A stretch of DNA of 64,000 nucleotides from Methylibium sp035762065 (lineage in GTDB: Bacteria; Pseudomonadota; Gammaproteobacteria; Burkholderiales; Burkholderiaceae_C), in NCBI RefSeq assembly GCF_035762065.1, contig NZ_DASTPW010000004.1, forward strand, positions 84,632-148,631, written 5' to 3'. Shown here in pieces: positions 63,079 through 64,000 of this stretch. Made by a program: the position numbers and the translations under genes. Below the pieces are notes generated by a model. The model had not been told where the DNA came from, did not search any database, and was given only the letters and a program-made list of their open reading frames with translations. Within the stretch, counting starts at the first letter, position 1; the number at the start of each line of letters is the position of its first letter.

Positions 63079-64000
63079 ATGCGCGTGAGCACCGCCAACC
63101 AGCACGAGATCGCCGTCGCGAACCTGCAGCGCCGTCAGCGCGAGATGCTCGACAGCCAGCAGCAGATGACGACGCTCAAGCGCGTCAACCGCGCGAGCGA
63201 CGACCCGACCGCCGCGGCCCGCGCCGAGCGCGCGCTGGCGCTCGAATCGCGCAGCACCGCAAGCCAGCGCGCGGTGGAGGCCAGCAAGAACGCGATGCAG
63301 CTCGCCGAGGGCACGCTGGGCGACGCGGGCGAGCTGCTGCAACAGGTGCGCGAGAACCTCGTCGCGGCCGGCAACGCGAGCTACAGCGATGCCGAGCGCC
63401 TTTCGCTCGCGAAGAGCCTGCGCGAGAAGCGCACGCAGCTGCTCTCGCTCGCCAACCGCGGCGACGGCGCCGGCGGCTACCTGTTCGCCGGCCAGGGCGC
63501 GAGCAACCCGCCGTTCGTCGATGCGCCCTCGGGCGTGCAGTTCCGCGGCGTCTCCGGGCAGATCGGCGTCGGCGGCGACGAGCCGCTGGCGCTCACGCTC
63601 GACGGCCAGGCCACCTGGACCACCGCGCCGACCGGCAACGGCGTGTTCGAGACCCGCGCGACGACGCAGGCCGGCACCGCCTGGATCGACGCCGGCCGCG
63701 TCAGCGACCCGTCGGCGCTCACCGGCGACCCCTACAGCCTGAGCTTCGCCGTGACCGGCACCGCGCCGAACACGACGACCACCTACACCGTGCTGCGCGA
63801 CGGCAACCCGACCGCGCTGACCAACGTGCCCTACGAGAGCGGCCGCGCGATCGAGATCGACGGCCAGTCGGTCACCGTCACCGGCGCGCCCGCGAACGGC
63901 GATCGCTTCGACCTCGCGCCCGCGACGCCGACGCTCAACGTGTTCGACATGATCGAGCGCGTCGCGCGCGCGCTCGAGACGCCGTTGCGCAACGGCGGCC
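63079..64000 (+). CDS. flgL: Flagellar hook-associated protein 3 FlgL (3' end beyond window)
   Basis: 307 codons are present and the frame is open to the window edge. The N-terminus has the flagellin-like D0/D1 pattern of FlgL (QREMLDSQQQMTTLKRVNRA near 22 and SDDPTAAARAERALALE near 40). This is followed by LANRGDGAGGYLFAGQGA near 125, typical of FlgL. GGAG lies 6 bp before the ATG. It joins the filament to FlgK. Confidence 0.94.
   Translation, partial: MRVSTANQHEIAVANLQRRQREMLDSQQQMTTLKRVNRASDDPTAAARAERALALESRSTASQRAVEASKNAMQLAEGTLGDAGELLQQVRENLVAAGNASYSDAERLSLAKSLREKRTQLLSLANRGDGAGGYLFAGQGASNPPFVDAPSGVQFRGVSGQIGVGGDEPLALTLDGQATWTTAPTGNGVFETRATTQAGTAWIDAGRVSDPSALTGDPYSLSFAVTGTAPNTTTTYTVLRDGNPTALTNVPYESGRAIEIDGQSVTVTGAPANGDRFDLAPATPTLNVFDMIERVARALETPLRNGG

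Overview
The window is chromosomal DNA of very high G+C content from a betaproteobacterium, most likely a Burkholderiales member of the Rubrivivax/Leptothrix/Methylibium type. The evidence is gene order and protein family: rubredoxin divergent from thiD-hemL, a pilGHIJ-chpA twitching/chemosensory operon, an aa3 oxidase cluster in the order ctaC-ctaD-small protein-ctaG-DUF2970-ctaE-DUF2909-SURF1-SCO-like-ctaA-ctaB-SCO, and divergent flgNMA/flgBCDEF... operons. There is no tRNA, rRNA, CRISPR array, insertion sequence or prophage gene, and no gene-free stretch longer than about 250 bp.

Layout. 1-4017: the start of mpl (cut by the window edge), a DUF6644-like/DUF6152 membrane-periplasm pair, thiD-hemL and rubredoxin. 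4076-14422: pilG-pilH-pilI-pilJ-chpA, a complete type IV pilus chemosensory signal path ending in a 2186-residue CheA hybrid with three phosphotransfer histidines. 14436-24920: trmL, an alpha-2-macroglobulin/PBP1C pair, comF and a BioC-like methyltransferase. 24917-35127: cytochrome c oxidase structural and assembly genes, running from a candidate promoter to a strong hairpin terminator. 35144-43666: rpoH under a CIRCE-like operator, a lone cheW, a TctDE-like two-component pair, a MASE1-CHASE-PAS hybrid kinase and ychF. 43782-64000: flagellar genes flgN-flgM-flgA on the minus strand and flgB to flgL on the plus strand (flgL cut by the window edge).

The flagellar operon is the most unusual region. 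It is split between flgF and flgG by an 8-kb, four-gene signalling cassette: a REC-GGDEF diguanylate cyclase, a 1510-residue CHASE-PAS hybrid kinase with C-terminal Hpt, and a convergent MASE1 kinase/receiver pair. Three copies of a structured ~80-bp repeat also lie in the gaps flgB/flgC, flgC/flgD and flgE/flgF, with a degenerate fourth copy 10 kb away after the SCO gene.

Regulatory elements that can be read directly are a CIRCE-like HrcA operator overlapping a candidate sigma-70 promoter of rpoH, a sigma-28 (FliA) type promoter in front of flgM, a perfect 10-bp inverted repeat upstream of flgG, three good intrinsic terminators, and a candidate promoter for the oxidase cluster. All assignments rest on reading motifs and gene order by eye; no database search was run.
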